A DNA stretch of 54,857 nt from Treponema sp. (GTDB taxonomy: Bacteria; Spirochaetota; Spirochaetia; Treponematales; Treponemataceae): contig JAKSLY010000016.1 of NCBI GenBank assembly GCA_024400955.1, positions 1 to 54,857 of the forward strand, written 5' to 3'. Positions within the stretch are counted from its first letter, which is position 1; each line of letters opens with the position of its first letter. Below are positions 34,795 to 43,566 of this stretch, in pieces. The notes under the pieces were generated by a model. The model saw nothing but the letters and a program-made list of their open reading frames with translations, was not told the origin of the DNA and ran no database searches. The translations under genes and the position numbers were made by a program.

Positions 34795-36174
34795 ATGAAT
34801 TCTAACATTTTACAGGCCTACAAGGCATTTTTAAGCAACAAGACTGAACGCGAGTGTACTGCAGCCATTATTTCCATGGCGGAAAAATCCGGATACAGGA
34901 ACATTGATTCCCTTAAGTCCCTCAAGTGCGGTGACAGGGTTTATGTCTGCAAGAATTCCAAGGCAGTGGCCCTTTTTAAGATCGGTTCCCAGCCGCTGGA
35001 AAATGGAATGAACATTCTTGGCGCCCACATCGATTCCCCGCGCCTTGACCTTAAGCAGAACCCCCTCTACGAAAGCGACTTTCTCCTGTACCTTAACACC
35101 CACTACTACGGCGGCATCAAGAAATACCAGTGGGTTACCATTCCCCTGGCCCTTCACGGCGTAGTGTGCCTTAAGGACGGCTCAACGGTAAACATCAGCA
35201 TTGGCGAAAATGAGGACGACCCGGTTTTCTGCATTTCCGACATCCTGCCCCACGTGGCCCAGAAGCAGATGGACATGACTGCACGCGAATTCATTCCCGG
35301 GGAAAGTCTGGACATTCTCTGTGGCAGCGGCATAAAGGCGGAAGCTGATGCGGCAAAGGAAAAGGCCGATGCCGAAGGTGATGGCGCCGATAGTAACGAG
35401 GACAAGAAGGACAAGTTCAGCGTAAAGAAGGAAGTCCTCAGGATCCTGAAGGAACGTTATAATATAGAAGAAAAAGACTTTAATTCAGCAGAAATAGAAG
35501 CCGTGCCGGCAGGAAAAGCCCGCGACCTTGGCTTTGACCGCTCGCTTATCCTGGGTTACGGCCAGGATGACCGTTCCTGCGCATTCACTTCGGCCCAGGC
35601 CCTCATGGATTCAGCAGACAGCTCAAGAACCCTTTGCTGCCTCTGCGTTGACAAGGAAGAAATCGGAAGCGTCGGATCTTCCGGCATGGCAAGCCACTTT
35701 ATGGAAAATGCCGTTGCGGAAGTTGTGGCCCGCCTTGGTGACTACAGCGAGCTTACATTGCGCAGGTGCCTTAACAACAGCAACATGCTTTCGAGCGACG
35801 TTAACAGCGCATACGACCCACTTAACCCGGGACTTTACGACAAGGACAATTCTTCCTTCCTCGGTGGCGGCATAGTGTTCAACAAGTACACCGGGGCAAG
35901 GGGCAAGTCTTCTGCAAGCGATGCAAATCCTGAATTCATTGCAAAGGTTCGTGCTGCATTGGATGGTGCGGACATAAAGTACCAGATGGCGGAACTCTGC
36001 AAGGTTGACCAGGGTGGCGGCGGAACAATCGCATACCTTGCTGCAAAGTACGGAATGAACGTCCTTGACGCAGGTGTCTCGGTTCTTTCAATGCATGCCC
36101 CTTGGGAAATCACATCTGCATACGACATCGATACGGCCTACAGGGCCTACATTGAATTCCTTAAGATTCAGTAG
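34795..36174 (+). CDS. M18 family aminopeptidase
   Basis: 459 residues from ATG 34795, which follows a GGTGAT ribosome site and lies 22 bases past the predicted start point. Binuclear zinc exopeptidase. Metal and active-site blocks: GAHIDSPRLDLK (about 74-85), GYGQDDRSCAFTSAQAL (about 250-265), VDKEEIGSVGSSGM (about 285-298), SSDVNSAYDP and SMHAPWEITSAYD near the end (zinc His). Residues about 175-215 are a charged low-complexity insertion (Ala/Lys/Glu/Asp) not typical of the family core. M18 enzymes prefer acidic or neutral N-terminal residues; likely a cytoplasmic peptide-recycling enzyme in an organism that feeds on peptides. Confidence 0.93.
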   Translation: MNSNILQAYKAFLSNKTERECTAAIISMAEKSGYRNIDSLKSLKCGDRVYVCKNSKAVALFKIGSQPLENGMNILGAHIDSPRLDLKQNPLYESDFLLYLNTHYYGGIKKYQWVTIPLALHGVVCLKDGSTVNISIGENEDDPVFCISDILPHVAQKQMDMTAREFIPGESLDILCGSGIKAEADAAKEKADAEGDGADSNEDKKDKFSVKKEVLRILKERYNIEEKDFNSAEIEAVPAGKARDLGFDRSLILGYGQDDRSCAFTSAQALMDSADSSRTLCCLCVDKEEIGSVGSSGMASHFMENAVAEVVARLGDYSELTLRRCLNNSNMLSSDVNSAYDPLNPGLYDKDNSSFLGGGIVFNKYTGARGKSSASDANPEFIAKVRAALDGADIKYQMAELCKVDQGGGGTIAYLAAKYGMNVLDAGVSVLSMHAPWEITSAYDIDTAYRAYIEFLKIQ

Positions 36175-36186
36175 GCAAAGGGAACT

Positions 36187-36224
36187 CGGGATGTCCAGCA
36201 ACCGGTCTTTACGGTGGATTCCCG
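36187..36224 (+). other. Intergenic hairpin between the aminopeptidase and HAD genes
   Basis: CGGGA/TCCCG, TCCA/TGGA and ACCG/CGGT nest into one stem with small bulges and a 7-base loop. No T-run follows, so it is more likely an RNA-processing or stability element than a terminator. Confidence 0.4.
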
Positions 36225-36257
36225 GTACGGCCCCATTCAAAAAAACTGGAGTAAAAA

Positions 36258-36908
36258 ATGTACGACTATATTCTTTTTGATTTTGACGGAACCCTCATGG
36301 ATACTTCCCGCGGTGTTTTCGCATCCTTTGACAAGGTTGTGGAACACTACAAGCTGGACATAGACAAGAGGATCTACAACACCATGATCGGGCCTCCCCT
36401 TCTGGAAAGCTTTTCAAAAACCCTGCACCTTCCCGACAGCGAAATCAGGAATGCCATTGCAGTCTACAGGGAATACTACGTTGCGGAGGGAATGTACCAG
36501 GCCGACGTATATCCTGGCGTTGTTGACCTGATCAAGAAGCTTAAGGCCGACGGAAAGATGATCTGCACGGCAACCAGCAAGCCTGAAATCTACGCCCGTG
36601 CAATCCTTGAACGCAAGGGAATGCTTGACCTATTTGACTTTGCAGGCGGTGCCGACACAGATGAAAAATCCCGCGTTACAAAGCTTGATGTGGTAAACTA
36701 CGTCCTCAAGACCCAGAACCTGGAAGACAAGAAGGACAGGTGCATTCTCATTGGAGACAGGCACTACGACATAAACGGAGCCCATGCCGCCGGAATCAAG
36801 TGCGCAGGAATCCTCTGGGGCTTTGGTGACAGAAAGGAATTTGAGGAAAACGGGGCAGATTACATCCTGGAAACCCCGGAAGAGGTATACAGTTGGTTAA
36901 AGTCCTGA
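36258..36908 (+). CDS. HAD-superfamily phosphatase (phosphoglycolate phosphatase-like)
   Basis: 216 residues. HAD motifs: I, DFDGTLMDTSRG (about 7-18, nucleophile Asp); II, TATSKP (about 112); III, Lys in SRVTKLDVV; IV, LIGDRHYDINGAHAAG (about 164-179). The helical cap (about 20-90) is the C1 type of Gph-like enzymes. Acts on small phosphate esters; substrate not predictable. Its stop overlaps the next gene by 16 bases, so both are cotranscribed. Confidence 0.9.
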   Translation: MYDYILFDFDGTLMDTSRGVFASFDKVVEHYKLDIDKRIYNTMIGPPLLESFSKTLHLPDSEIRNAIAVYREYYVAEGMYQADVYPGVVDLIKKLKADGKMICTATSKPEIYARAILERKGMLDLFDFAGGADTDEKSRVTKLDVVNYVLKTQNLEDKKDRCILIGDRHYDINGAHAAGIKCAGILWGFGDRKEFEENGADYILETPEEVYSWLKS

Positions 36909-38005
36909 TTGCGGTTCTTGCAGTCCTCATACTGCTGAACATTCTGCTGCTGATATTCTTTCTCTGCCGCCTGAAGAAAGCAGGAAAAACTGCCGTCCCG
37001 GAAGAAATTCCATCCCCAGTTCCAGCAGGCGAAGGTTCGTCGCCGATGGAAAAACTGCTGGTCAAGTCCATGCTTGCATTCAGCAAGGCCATTGAGGCAA
37101 AGGACAGCTACACCAGCGGACACTCAAAGCGAGTTGCAGAATACGCAAGGGAAATTTCAAGGCGCATGGGATTTTCGGAAAGGGAACAGCGCCAGATTTA
37201 CTACGCAGGATTGCTCCACGACATAGGAAAGATCCGCGTTCCGGACAAGATCATCAGGAAAAGGGGAAGCCTTTCCGACATGGAGTTTGAATACCTTAAG
37301 CTGCATCCGGTGATTTCCTACAACATCATCAAGGGAATTTCCGACAGCGAGGAAATAGAGAAGGCTGTAAAATTCCACCACGAGCATTATGACGGATCCG
37401 GCTACCCGGACGGCCTCAAGGGAGAGTCCATCCCACTTTGGGCAAGGATCCTTTGCGTTGCAGACATTTACGATGCCATGACCTCCAGCCGCAACTTCCG
37501 TCCCCTGTTCCCGCAGAAATTCGTCCGCGCAGAAATAGAATCCCAGTCAGGCAAGCAGCTTGACCCGGAAATTTCAAAAATCATGCTCCAGATCATCGAC
37601 GAGGACAAGGACTTTACGCTTAAGCAGAATGATACGAGAAAACTCAAGGTTCTTGTGGTGGATGATGACGTAATCCTCCTCAAGCTTGTTGAATTCATGC
37701 TTGAAGCCGAACCAAACTACAGCTTTGCCGGTACACGCACTGCAAAAAGCTGCCTGAACATGATAGAAGAAGACAAATATGATATAATTCTCCTTGACAT
37801 CTACATCCCCGACATGGACGGATTTGCCCTGCTTGAAGAAATAAGGAAAAGGACCAAGGCAGCCGTGGTATTCATGTCGTCGGATAAAAACATAGAAACA
37901 CTTGTGCGGGCAGACAAAGCGGGTGTAAAATATTACCTTATAAAGCCTTTCCTTAAACAGGAACTTACGGAAACCCTGGGCAACATAACGCGCTCGATCC
38001 AGTAG
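36893..38005 (+). CDS. HD-GYP cyclic-di-GMP phosphodiesterase with C-terminal receiver domain
   Basis: 370 residues, TTG start at 36893 with AGAGG upstream. One N-terminal transmembrane helix (about 3-24). HD-GYP domain (about 60-235): H109-D110 in LLHDIGKIRVP, and HHEHYDGSGYPDGLKGESIP (about 163-182) with an intact GYP. Receiver domain (about 247-368): VVDDD, phosphoacceptor D302 in LLDIYIPDMDG, and Lys in YLIKPF. The enzyme would cleave c-di-GMP. The order is unusual: most REC-HD-GYP proteins have the receiver first and no membrane anchor. A hybrid kinase gene follows 49 bases later and is the obvious phosphodonor. Confidence 0.93.
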   Translation: MVKVLIAVLAVLILLNILLLIFFLCRLKKAGKTAVPEEIPSPVPAGEGSSPMEKLLVKSMLAFSKAIEAKDSYTSGHSKRVAEYAREISRRMGFSEREQRQIYYAGLLHDIGKIRVPDKIIRKRGSLSDMEFEYLKLHPVISYNIIKGISDSEEIEKAVKFHHEHYDGSGYPDGLKGESIPLWARILCVADIYDAMTSSRNFRPLFPQKFVRAEIESQSGKQLDPEISKIMLQIIDEDKDFTLKQNDTRKLKVLVVDDDVILLKLVEFMLEAEPNYSFAGTRTAKSCLNMIEEDKYDIILLDIYIPDMDGFALLEEIRKRTKAAVVFMSSDKNIETLVRADKAGVKYYLIKPFLKQELTETLGNITRSIQ

Positions 38006-38054
38006 GCCTTTTGTTTACGCAGGGCAAGCTCACACAGGTTCATACAGGAGAAAC

Positions 38055-40301
38055 ATGAAATTCACCCTTGAGGACATAAGAAACAAACTATTCTCTTCAA
38101 AGATATCTTCCCAGCAGATTCTTCTAAGCGGAATTGAAATTGCAGGCATCATCGGCAGCCTTTCCTCGTTTTTCTTCCTGCTTTCAGACCCGGGCATGAA
38201 GATCCAGTGCATTGTGGACATTGCATGTGCCGTATACCTGGGCATAGCATTCTACCTGACAAACTGGCGCGGCATGGTCAAATCCATGTCCATAGGAACA
38301 ATCTCCGTAGTTTCGCTGGTGATCTTTCCATTCATGTTTTTTTCAGGCGGAGGGGCTGCAAGCGGAATGGCATCCTGGTACACCCTGGGGATAGTCTTTA
38401 CCTTTCTTGTTCTTGAAGGAAAAACCCTCTTTTCCATCCTGTTCCTGCAGATTCTTACAATCATAGTCTGCTACTACATCGACTATAAATTCCCGGAATC
38501 CATAATTCCAATTTCTACAAGCAAGGGCGTGACCATAGACATCCTCAACGGAATCATCTGTTCTTCCCTTGGAATCGGGGCCGTCAACAAATTCCAGACC
38601 CTGATCAACAAGCGTGCATTCAGCGAAATCCAGAAGGCAAACGAGGACCTTAAGAATTCGGAAATAAAGGCAGAAAACGCAAGCAACGCAAAGTCGGACT
38701 TCCTTTCCAACATGAGCCACGAAATCCGCACGCCTATCAATGCGATCCTCGGCATGAACGAAATGATCCTGCGCGAGTGCCACGACAAGCAGATCCTTGA
38801 ATATGCTTCCCGCGTACAGACTTCCAGCAACGCACTCCTTTCGCTGGTCAACGACGTCCTTGACCTTTCAAAGATTGAATCGGGTAAAATTGAAATCAAG
38901 AATGAAGAATACAAGCTTTCGGAACTTATCCTCAACAGCTACGGCCTCGTCATGGAACGCATGGAAAAGAAGGGGCTGCGCGGTTCGATTTTCTGCAACG
39001 AAAACCTTCCGTCGGGTCTGGTCGGAGACGTCCAGCACCTTAGGCAGATTCTTGTAAACTTCCTGACCAACGCCGTAAAGTACACGGAAAAGGGAAACAT
39101 CGACTTCTTCATCCTTGGCTCCGTCAACGGTGACGAGGCAAACATCATATTCTCCGTCAAGGACACTGGTATCGGAATCAAGGAAGAAAACCGCGTAAAG
39201 ATGTTCAAGAAATTCGAGCGCTTTGACCTGCAGAGAAACAGGAACATCGAGGGTACGGGTCTTGGACTTTCAATTTCCAAGCAGCTTTGTGACCTTATGG
39301 GCGGAAAGATTGAAGTCAAGTCTGAATACGGCAAGGGATCCGAGTTCATCATCACCATGCCGCAGAAGATTTTCGACAAGACTCCAGTCGGCAAGGTTTC
39401 TCCAAAGCAGAAGAACAAGGAACAGGAAGTCCAGGTTTACCACCAGTCCTTCGAGGCTCCGGACGTAAACGTTCTTGCAGTTGACGACGTTGAACTCAAC
39501 CTCATCGTTTTCGAGAACCTGCTCAAGGAAACAAAGATGAAGATCGACCTGGCAGAAAGCGGTGCCAAGGCTCTGGAGAAAGCTGCGGAAAAGCACTACG
39601 ACATAATCTTCATGGACTACATGATGCCGGAGATGGACGGAATCCAGACACTGGAAAACCTTCGCAAGATGGAAAGCCTGAATTCCAATACACCGGTCAT
39701 CGTCCTTACTGCCGATGCCCTTGCCGGCGTCCGGGAAAAATACATCAAGGCCGGATTCATCGATTACATCTCAAAGCCAATTGACGGCGCCGCCCTTGAA
39801 AAAATGCTTGTCCGCTACCTTCCAAAAGAAAAGGTATTCCTCAAGAACGGAAAGCAGGACACGCCATGTGGAGAAAAGATTTCCCGCCTAAAGAACACCC
39901 TTTCAGAATTTGATTACGAAGCTGCCCTCAGTTACTGTGACGAAAGCGAAGACTTCTGCATAGAAATCATCAGCGAATACTGCACCAACAACCACATAGC
40001 TGACATCAAGCACTACTTTGAAGAATGCGAATGGGAAAACTACCGCCAGCGCCTGCACTCCCTCAAGAGCACGACACGCACCGTGGGACTTCAGGGACTT
40101 GCAGAAGATTTCCGCATCCAGGAATCTGCTGTAAAGAAATGCGAGCTTGACTTTGCCCGAAAAAACCACAAGCACCTGATGAACCACTACGAACTGTGCA
40201 TTTCAAGAATGCAGGCTGCGGGATTCATTCTTGAAGAAGAAGAGATTGATGACTTTGATGATTCTTCGATGATTGCCTCTGCTGACGCCTTTGCATTTTA
40301 A
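38055..40301 (+). CDS. Hybrid sensor histidine kinase with receiver and Hpt domains
   Basis: 748 residues. Six or so hydrophobic helices (about 22-180) form a membrane sensor without a periplasmic domain. A coiled linker leads to the HisKA domain with phospho-His222 (SHEIRTP), the ATPase domain (NAVKYTEKG, DTGIGIKEEN, GTGLGLSISK), a receiver domain with D521 (MDYMMPEMDG), and a C-terminal Hpt domain with His668 (LHSLKSTTRTVG). It thus contains three steps of a four-step relay; the fourth acceptor is probably D302 of the HD-GYP-receiver protein encoded just upstream. GGAG lies before the ATG. Stimulus unknown. Confidence 0.94.
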   Translation: MKFTLEDIRNKLFSSKISSQQILLSGIEIAGIIGSLSSFFFLLSDPGMKIQCIVDIACAVYLGIAFYLTNWRGMVKSMSIGTISVVSLVIFPFMFFSGGGAASGMASWYTLGIVFTFLVLEGKTLFSILFLQILTIIVCYYIDYKFPESIIPISTSKGVTIDILNGIICSSLGIGAVNKFQTLINKRAFSEIQKANEDLKNSEIKAENASNAKSDFLSNMSHEIRTPINAILGMNEMILRECHDKQILEYASRVQTSSNALLSLVNDVLDLSKIESGKIEIKNEEYKLSELILNSYGLVMERMEKKGLRGSIFCNENLPSGLVGDVQHLRQILVNFLTNAVKYTEKGNIDFFILGSVNGDEANIIFSVKDTGIGIKEENRVKMFKKFERFDLQRNRNIEGTGLGLSISKQLCDLMGGKIEVKSEYGKGSEFIITMPQKIFDKTPVGKVSPKQKNKEQEVQVYHQSFEAPDVNVLAVDDVELNLIVFENLLKETKMKIDLAESGAKALEKAAEKHYDIIFMDYMMPEMDGIQTLENLRKMESLNSNTPVIVLTADALAGVREKYIKAGFIDYISKPIDGAALEKMLVRYLPKEKVFLKNGKQDTPCGEKISRLKNTLSEFDYEAALSYCDESEDFCIEIISEYCTNNHIADIKHYFEECEWENYRQRLHSLKSTTRTVGLQGLAEDFRIQESAVKKCELDFARKNHKHLMNHYELCISRMQAAGFILEEEEIDDFDDSSMIASADAFAF

Positions 40302-40331
40302 CGCTATACTTTTGAGCAACAAAGCTGAACC

Positions 40332-41858
40332 ATGAACATATTTGATAAATTCAAGGAAACCGTCATGTCCGTCGTTCCGGTCATGGCAGTCGTCATCATA
40401 CTTACACTCATCGACAGAACTCTTGTGGGAAGAACCGGCCATGGCGTTGACCTGCTGCATTTTTGCGTGGGTGGACTCCTGGTAATAATTGGCCTGACCT
40501 ACTTCCTTATGGGTGTTGATACAGGCATCATTCCCATCGGGGAACGAAGCGGAGCCGCCCTCACTTCCAAAAAGAATCTTGGTCTCCTTCTTTCCGTTTC
40601 CTTTGCCATAGGAGTCATCGTAACCATTGCAGAGCCGGACGTGCAGGTTCTTGCAAAGAACATCGGTTCCATTTCGCCAGCAGTCAACCAGTGGCCCCTT
40701 GTCATCATGATTGCCCTTGGCGTCGGATTTTTTGTGATGCTGGGTCTTGCAAGAACCGTCCTTTCCCTAAAGCTTCGCAGGATTCTCCTGATTGCATACA
40801 TGCTTCTTTTTGCACTTGCCTTTTCATGCCCGGAATTCCTCCAGGGTGCGGCATTTGATGCAGGAGGAGCCACCACAGGCCCCATGACCGTTCCCTTCAT
40901 CATGGCATTGGGAATGGGTGTCGCTTCCGTTCGTGCAGGAAAAAATTCCGGCGACGACGCTTCCTTTGGCCTTACGGGAATTGCAAGCATCGGACCCATT
41001 GCCGCAGTGTGCATTTATGGAATAATTATTTCTTCAAGACTATGCGACAGTTCACAGGGAGCCATTGACCCTTCCCTGATCGACTCGACAAATTCAGAGG
41101 CGGCAGAAATCGCCATAGGCCTTGAGATTTTCATCCGCCATGTTCCACAGGTAATCAAGGATGTCTTTTATGCACTGATGCCCCTTCTTGCCATGTTCGT
41201 GATTTTCCAGGTCACCCTCCTGAAGATGCCGCCTGTTCAGCTTAAGAAAATGTTCCGCGGTGTAATGTGGTGCTTTGCAGGGCTCATCCTCTTTCTGACT
41301 GGAGCCGAGGCAGGATTCATGCCGGCAGGCCTTGCCCTGGGAACAACCCTTGGATCCAACGCATTCATCCTTGGCGGATTCTGGAAGTTCCTCATCGTTG
41401 CATCTGCCTTTGTCCTCGGAGGAATTACAGTCTGTGCAGAACCTGCAGTCTGGGTTTTGACACAGCAGGTTGAGGAAGCTTCGGGCGGAACCATCAGGCG
41501 CAAGACCCTTCTCGTTTCCCTTGCTGCAGGCATTGCCTTTTCCATCGGCCTTTCCGTCCTGAGGATTCTCTACGGCTTCAGCCTATGGTACATACTCATT
41601 CCAGGTTACGCCCTGGCTCTCCTGCTTACATTTGTCTGCCCGCCACTTTTTACAGGCATCGCCTTTGACTCGGGTGGAGTTGCATCCGGCCCCATGACCA
41701 GCACATTCATTCTTTCCTACACCATGGGAATCGCCCAGTCATCCCCGGACAAGTGCTCGGATCCCTTTGGCGTCATTGCCCTTGTTGCCATGACACCACT
41801 AATTGCAATTCAGATTCTTGGAATCATTTACAGAATAAAGACCAGGAGGCAGAAATGA
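40332..41858 (+). CDS. DUF1538 membrane protein (tandem domains, putative transporter)
   Basis: 508 residues with 12-14 predicted hydrophobic helices arranged as two homologous halves (about 1-235 and 275-508). Each half has the DUF1538 signatures: MGVDTGIIPIGERSGA / TGAEAGFMPAGLALGT, TIAEPDVQVLA / VCAEPAVWVLTQQV, and GAAFDAGGATTGPMTVPFI / GIAFDSGGVASGPMTSTFI. The internal duplication with opposed AEP and GG-GPMT loops is typical of secondary transporters, but no substrate is established. The ATG has no strong ribosome site. Its stop overlaps the next gene (ATGA), which encodes PII-like domains, so PII-like gating of the transporter is a reasonable inference. Confidence 0.85.
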   Translation: MNIFDKFKETVMSVVPVMAVVIILTLIDRTLVGRTGHGVDLLHFCVGGLLVIIGLTYFLMGVDTGIIPIGERSGAALTSKKNLGLLLSVSFAIGVIVTIAEPDVQVLAKNIGSISPAVNQWPLVIMIALGVGFFVMLGLARTVLSLKLRRILLIAYMLLFALAFSCPEFLQGAAFDAGGATTGPMTVPFIMALGMGVASVRAGKNSGDDASFGLTGIASIGPIAAVCIYGIIISSRLCDSSQGAIDPSLIDSTNSEAAEIAIGLEIFIRHVPQVIKDVFYALMPLLAMFVIFQVTLLKMPPVQLKKMFRGVMWCFAGLILFLTGAEAGFMPAGLALGTTLGSNAFILGGFWKFLIVASAFVLGGITVCAEPAVWVLTQQVEEASGGTIRRKTLLVSLAAGIAFSIGLSVLRILYGFSLWYILIPGYALALLLTFVCPPLFTGIAFDSGGVASGPMTSTFILSYTMGIAQSSPDKCSDPFGVIALVAMTPLIAIQILGIIYRIKTRRQK

Positions 41859-42502
41859 GCTGTTACAAGGTAATAGGGGTGCAGACTCCATACTGCAAGT
41901 CATCTGTCGCTTCAAACGCCGCATTGAAGGCAGGATCCTCAGGTGGAACCGTCTTGCAGGCAAGAAAGATTTCAGGCAATCGCTTTGCCCTGGCTTTTGG
42001 CTTTGGGGAATCAAGGTGCGACTTTCTCCTGATTCTTTCGGAAAAGGAAAAGGCGGAAAAAATCTATTCGTCCATAATTGAAGAACTTAATAGCCAGCAT
42101 TCAGGCTTTGGAACAATCATGATGCTCAACGCGGGCAACCTTATTAAAACGGGAAACATCCAGGGGGAGACGACAGCCATGGCAGACAACACACAGAGGG
42201 AACTTGTTGCAGTTATCCTTAACAGGGGATTTGCAGATGATGCGATGGAAGCTGCAAGAAAGGCAGGCGCCGGCGGAGGAACTGTCGTCAACGCAATGGG
42301 TACAGCCCGCGAAGGCGATGCAACTTTCTTTGGGGTACACATTGTCCCGGAAAAGGAAATGCTCCTCATTGCAGTTGATTCCGACAAAAAGGAAAGCATC
42401 CTGCAGACCATAAAAAGCCTGGACTGCCTTTCTGAGCCGGGATCTGGAATCGCTTTCACCATGCCCATAGAAAACTTCAGCGTCCTCGGAAAGAAAAAAT
42501 GA
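41855..42502 (+). CDS. Protein with two tandem PII-like domains
   Basis: 215 residues from ATG 41855 (perfect AGGAGG at 41844-41849; ATGA overlap with the DUF1538 gene). The second half (about 110-210) is recognisably PII-like: ARKAGAGGGTVVNAMGT, FFGVHIVPEKEMLLIAVD and PGSGIAFTMPIENFSVLG match GlnB/GlnK-type strands. The first half repeats the pattern in degenerate form (ALKAGSSGGTVLQARKI, LLILSEKEKAEKI, GFGTIMML). No T-loop tyrosine as in GlnB uridylylation is evident. Likely senses a nucleotide or metabolite and regulates the cotranscribed membrane protein. Two domains in one chain would give a trimer of six, or a pseudo-trimer. Confidence 0.8.
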   Translation: MSCYKVIGVQTPYCKSSVASNAALKAGSSGGTVLQARKISGNRFALAFGFGESRCDFLLILSEKEKAEKIYSSIIEELNSQHSGFGTIMMLNAGNLIKTGNIQGETTAMADNTQRELVAVILNRGFADDAMEAARKAGAGGGTVVNAMGTAREGDATFFGVHIVPEKEMLLIAVDSDKKESILQTIKSLDCLSEPGSGIAFTMPIENFSVLGKKK

Positions 42503-43485
42503 CGGCGCAAAAAAACGGCGGTGACTTTTCAGCTGAATCCTTCTGGAAATTCTTCAGGGAATCCACTGCAGCCCGGCTTGGACTCTTAAGGGAAGAAAAA
42601 GTTCAGGTGCTCATGGAAACGGAAAGCACCAATTCAGTCTTGATGAACCTTGGAAGCAATCAGGTTCCCCTGCTGGATCCATCGGGAAACCTTACGGAGG
42701 CAGTAAAATCCCTTGACCTTAATCTTTGTGCAAGCGCATGCCAGACAAAGGGACGGGGCCGCCTTGGAAGAACATTTGTCTCCCCGGATTCAACAGGCAT
42801 ATACTTCAGCCTATCCGTTGTTGCCCCGGGAGGAATTCACGATCCCGGAATCTACACGGTAACATCATGCGTTGCAGTCTGCCGTGCCATCGAAAAACTC
42901 TACGAAACAAAGTGTTCCATCAAATGGGTCAACGACATTTACTGCGGCGGAAAAAAAATCTGCGGAATCCTTACGGAAGGAATCGTCAACAGCCAGGCAG
43001 CAAGAATCGAAGGGGCCGTCATTGGCATCGGCATAAACATCCTTTCTTCTGCTGAATTTTCAGGCGACCTTAAGTCAAAGGCTGGAGGCATCCTTGATGA
43101 AAGAGCAAATGGCTCCGGCCAAAGTGCAGTTTCTCTACAATTCAACCGAAGCCAGCTTCTTGCAGAATGCATTAACCAGATACTCCTTGCCATGAGTGCA
43201 GAAGGTCTTATTCCCCATGGGGAATCAAGCATCGACGGTCTAAAGACAACACCAACTATTCAGGCAACGCGGACATGGCCCACCGTTCTTGAAGAATACA
43301 GAAGCCGCTCCATCCTCATGGGAAAAACCGTCACCGTAACCCAGGTCATTGGCAGCGAGGATTCAAGGTACAGTGCAACCGTTACAGGCATAAGCGACGA
43401 CTACGGGCTTTTGGTAAGGCTTGCAGACGGAGAGTGCCGCACGTTGCATTCCGGGGAAGTAAGCCTTCACGAAACAAAACTGTAA
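42499..43485 (+). CDS. birA: Biotin-[acetyl-CoA-carboxylase] ligase
   Basis: 328 residues; ATGA overlap with the PII-like gene. Attaches biotin to carrier proteins through biotinyl-AMP. Motifs: ESTNSVLM (about 49), the biotinyl-AMP loop QTKGRGRLGRTF (about 84-95), IYFSLSV, KWVNDIYCGGKKICGIL (about 142-158) and GIGINI. No N-terminal helix-turn-helix, so it is a group I ligase without repressor function. A small insertion of about 25 residues lies between the first two motifs, and residues 195-250 are also longer than usual. The C-terminal SH3-like domain is present. Confidence 0.93.
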   Translation: MTAQKNGGDFSAESFWKFFRESTAARLGLLREEKVQVLMETESTNSVLMNLGSNQVPLLDPSGNLTEAVKSLDLNLCASACQTKGRGRLGRTFVSPDSTGIYFSLSVVAPGGIHDPGIYTVTSCVAVCRAIEKLYETKCSIKWVNDIYCGGKKICGILTEGIVNSQAARIEGAVIGIGINILSSAEFSGDLKSKAGGILDERANGSGQSAVSLQFNRSQLLAECINQILLAMSAEGLIPHGESSIDGLKTTPTIQATRTWPTVLEEYRSRSILMGKTVTVTQVIGSEDSRYSATVTGISDDYGLLVRLADGECRTLHSGEVSLHETKL

Positions 43486-43566
43486 GGGCGCACAAAAAAA
43501 CTTAAACCCAAGCAAAAAATCCCTAAAACCGTGCAAAAAAAATAAATTTCATACAATCATATATGT

